From the NCBI GenBank assembly GCA_025355595.1, contig JANXZI010000577.1:1-8075 (forward strand): a stretch of 8,075 nucleotides of DNA. The letters are read 5' to 3'. The stretch comes from Spartobacteria bacterium (lineage in GTDB: Bacteria > Verrucomicrobiota > Verrucomicrobiia > Chthoniobacterales > Chthoniobacteraceae). Below are positions 6,267-8,075 of the stretch, piece after piece. The notes under the pieces are model-generated. The model had not been told where the DNA came from and searched no databases. It worked only from the letters and a program-made list of their open reading frames with translations. The first letter of the stretch is position 1, and each line of letters opens with the position of its first letter. The position numbers were made by a program, and so were the translations under genes.

Positions 6267-7811
6267 TCACTTCATCCAACCCACGATGTCCGCACGCAGT
6301 TTGGCGGCGTCTTTGTCGAGGAGATACATCATGTGGCCGCTGTCGTAGGTGGCGATGGTGATGTTCTTGCGCAGGCTGTCGGGGATGGGCAGGTGCTCGA
6401 GCGAGAAGCGCATGGCGTCGGGCGGGACGGCGAGGTCGCGCAGGCCCTGGCAGACGAGCACGCGGAGGTTTGGGTTTTCCTTCATCGCGCCGGCGAGGCG
6501 CGGCTCCATGCTCACGTAGCGGTTCGCGAAGTGCGCGTAGCTCCACGGCAGGCCGGCGAGGATGCGGTAGGGCTGGTCGGTTTCGTAGCCGAGCGTGCCA
6601 CGCACGTAGGCATTCGCGGCGGCGCTGAAGGGGCCGGCGATGAAGGCGTGGCTGGGATCAAATTCGGGGTTCAATGAGCCACGGTTGCCATCCTCCGCGA
6701 CGACGCGCGCGTCGAAGCGGCCGATGATTTTTCCTTCCTTCTTCAGCAGCGCCTTGCGGAAGGCGGTCGCGGAGACGCGGAGTTCGTGGTCCTCGATGAC
6801 CTGCAGCGGGAGGCCGGTGTAGCGCACGAGTTTTTCGGCGATGCGGCGGCGTTCGTCCGCGGGGATCATGCGGCCTTTCAGCAAGGCGACCGCGTATTCG
6901 CCGAAGGCAAAGGTGCGGACTTCGGCGAGCGTCTGGTCGAGGTTCGCGGTGAGTTCGGGCGCGAGCTTGCCATGGAATGCGGCGCTCGCGGTGAGCGTCG
7001 GCAGGAAGGTGAGGAAGGGCAGATCGTTCGCCGTGTCCGAGCCGAGCGTCTGGAAGTTCAGCAGGCCGCTGACGATGATGAAGCCATTCAGATACATCCC
7101 GTGCTTCTCCTGCAAAAATTCCGCGAGGCCCGCGCCGCGGATGCCGCCGTAGCTTTCACCGCAGAGGAATTTCGGCGACTGCCAGCGCTGCTCGCGCGTG
7201 GTGAAGAGCCGGATGAATTCGCCGCACGCCTCCACATCCTCATCCACACCCCAAAATTGCTCGCCCTTCTCGCCCTTCGCCGGGCGGCTCGCGCCGGTGC
7301 CGACGGGGTCAATGAAGACGAGGTCGGCGATGTCGAGGATGCTGTTCGCGTTGTCGGAAATTTTCCCGAGCACCTCGGGCGTGCGGCCGTCGGGCGGGAG
7401 CGCGATTTTCTTCGGGCCGAGCCCGCCGAAGTGCAGCCACACGGCGCTGCTGCCGGGGCCGCCGTTGAAGCAGAAAATGATCGGGCGCTTTTCATCGGTC
7501 GCGGCGAGCGGCTTGCCGTCCTGCCCGGTGCGCGCGTAGTACACGAAGAACACATCCGCGCGCGTCGCGCCGTCTTCTTTCAAAAGCGGGAGCGTGCCGG
7601 TCTTCGCGGCGTAGGTGATCTCGGTGCCCGCGATGGTCACGGTGCCCTTGCTCTCCTTTGGTTTCTGGTCCTTCGCCTTGTCGTCCTTCTTCTCGTCCTT
7701 CTTTTCGGCGGGCTCCTTTTTCTCGTCGTGCTTCGGCTCATCGGCACGCAGCGCGAGCGCAGAGACGACAGCGGTGAAAATGACGGCGGCAGCGAACGGG
7801 AATTTGAACAT
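6267..7811 (-). CDS. Exported serine carboxypeptidase, peptidase family S10
   Basis: A 514-aa alpha/beta-hydrolase that removes C-terminal amino acids from peptides. The signal peptide is residues 1-23 (MFKFPFAAAVIFTAVV..., cleavage after LRA). Residues 24-56 form a Lys/Glu/Asp-rich linker, and the catalytic domain follows. The oxyanion/substrate motif FNGGPGSSAVW is at 115-125, the nucleophile is S220 in GESYGG (218-223), the acid is D459 in GLRDLAVPP, and the histidine is H493 in DSGHMMYL, so all three catalytic residues are present in the right order and spacing. The length agrees with bacterial S10 proteins. Eukaryotic enzymes have NGGPGCSS; the missing cysteine here is normal for bacteria. 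The ATG at 7811 is chosen because it yields the signal peptide. An upstream in-frame start (8024) would add 71 residues translated from hairpin repeats. The 5' leader is pyrimidine-rich (CTCTCCGCCTCC) without a Shine-Dalgarno sequence. Confidence 0.94.
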   Translation of the reverse strand: MFKFPFAAAVIFTAVVSALALRADEPKHDEKKEPAEKKDEKKDDKAKDQKPKESKGTVTIAGTEITYAAKTGTLPLLKEDGATRADVFFVYYARTGQDGKPLAATDEKRPIIFCFNGGPGSSAVWLHFGGLGPKKIALPPDGRTPEVLGKISDNANSILDIADLVFIDPVGTGASRPAKGEKGEQFWGVDEDVEACGEFIRLFTTREQRWQSPKFLCGESYGGIRGAGLAEFLQEKHGMYLNGFIIVSGLLNFQTLGSDTANDLPFLTFLPTLTASAAFHGKLAPELTANLDQTLAEVRTFAFGEYAVALLKGRMIPADERRRIAEKLVRYTGLPLQVIEDHELRVSATAFRKALLKKEGKIIGRFDARVVAEDGNRGSLNPEFDPSHAFIAGPFSAAANAYVRGTLGYETDQPYRILAGLPWSYAHFANRYVSMEPRLAGAMKENPNLRVLVCQGLRDLAVPPDAMRFSLEHLPIPDSLRKNITIATYDSGHMMYLLDKDAAKLRADIVGWMK

Positions 7812-7832
7812 GGAGGCGGAGAGACAACAGAT

Positions 7833-7847
7833 GAGCGGCATTCGCTC
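7833..7847. promoter_or_regulatory. Small inverted repeat in the S10 leader
   Basis: gagcg (7833-7837), gcatt and cgctc (7843-7847) form a short dyad 22 bases upstream of the S10 ATG. It could be an operator half-site pair or a weak mRNA hairpin, but five base pairs also arise easily by chance in this composition. Confidence 0.2.
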
Positions 7848-7865
7848 AATCACCATCGTGCACAC

Positions 7866-7963
7866 TCGGAGCGGGGACTTCCAAGTCGCCGACGCGCCGG
7901 AGGCGCGCATGTCCCGGGTGGAGCACGCGACTCGCGTGCTGTTTTCGGCGACCCGCCGAAAAC
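7866..7963. repeat. Tandem hairpin cluster, REP/BIME-like intergenic repeat
   Basis: Four consecutive dyads occupy about 98 bases: ggggactt-cc-aagtcgcc (7873-7890, one mismatch); CGCGCC-gga-GGCGCG (7893-7907); agcacgcg-act-cgcgtgct (7922-7940, perfect 8 bp); and gttttcggcg-acc-cgccgaaaac (7941-7963, perfect 10 bp). The last two abut with no base between them. All have 2-3-nt loops, which favours cruciform or single-strand hairpins over protein-coding sequence. The cluster lies upstream of the S10 gene start, about 55 bases beyond its ATG. No T-run is present, so it is not a standard terminator. The layout resembles REP-type elements mobilised by REP-associated tyrosine transposases. Identity as a dispersed repeat is inferred. 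Confidence 0.65.
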
Positions 7964-8037
7964 ACCGAACTGCGTTGCAAGACACACTACGTGCGCAGAT
8001 TTGAAACAGCCTCAGTGGATCCAATCACCAGCGGGGA

Positions 8038-8075
8038 ACACCGATCCTCCCGGTGTCTGCGGCCAGTGGCCGCAG
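8038..8075. repeat. Second hairpin pair at the right edge, repeat continues out of window
   Basis: acaccg (8038-8043) pairs with cggtgt (8051-8056) around a 7-nt loop, immediately followed by ctgcggcc-agt-ggccgcag (8057-8075), a perfect 8-bp stem with a 3-nt loop that ends exactly at the window edge. The abutting arrangement and 3-nt loop match the cluster at 7922-7963, so this is probably a related or companion repeat unit. Whether it is linked to the next gene to the right cannot be seen. Confidence 0.5.

Noticed and set aside
7812..8024. N-terminal extension of the S10 peptidase by 71 residues
   Set aside because: The extension translates the hairpin repeats and would bury the signal peptide inside the protein.
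7866..8075. CRISPR array
   Set aside because: The units are different self-complementary hairpins with no constant direct repeat or regular spacers.

Overview
The window is GC-rich DNA that looks like a free-living, Gram-negative-type bacterium of the PVC superphylum, most likely Verrucomicrobiota (a Chthoniobacter/Spartobacteria-like lineage). The reasons are the stand-alone 'PVC-type' heme-binding cytochrome c domain, several Sec-type exported proteins, gene starts with no visible Shine-Dalgarno sequence, and intergenic clusters of tiny hairpins. The lineage is inferred from gene content and not proven.

Layout. Bases 1-3413 (minus) hold the first 1137 codons of a very large exported alpha-2-macroglobulin-family protein; its C-terminal part, where a thioester would lie, is beyond the left edge. 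Bases 3414-3718 are a spacer containing what look like the remains of a toxin-antitoxin pair: an antitoxin-like N-terminus (3535-3639) and a RelE/ParE-like toxin tail (3630-3704). At 3719-5056 (plus) is an uncharacterised 445-aa protein with features like those of circularly permuted ATP-grasp enzymes. Its last ten codons lie inside a 17-bp perfect inverted repeat (5024-5085), which also fills the gap to the convergent gene. On the minus strand follow an exported mono-heme cytochrome c domain protein (5125-5958, GTG start), an apparently solitary HicB-like antitoxin (6015-6218), and an exported serine carboxypeptidase of family S10 (6267-7811). Bases 7812-8075 are non-coding and packed with short perfect hairpins, most with 3-nt loops, that resemble a dispersed REP-like repeat.

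How the genes work together. Three proteins (macroglobulin, cytochrome c, S10 peptidase) carry Sec signal peptides, so much of the window concerns the cell envelope. The macroglobulin would trap foreign proteases and the S10 enzyme would trim peptides, but nothing in the sequence ties them into one pathway. The minus-strand trio S10 - hicB - cytochrome c has short gaps (48 and 56 bases) and could be partly co-transcribed, although the cytochrome gene has its own candidate promoter. I see no clear new multi-gene system. The most notable signals are the degraded toxin-antitoxin remnant, the repeat that supplies the C-terminus of the ATP-grasp-like protein, and the hairpin clusters.
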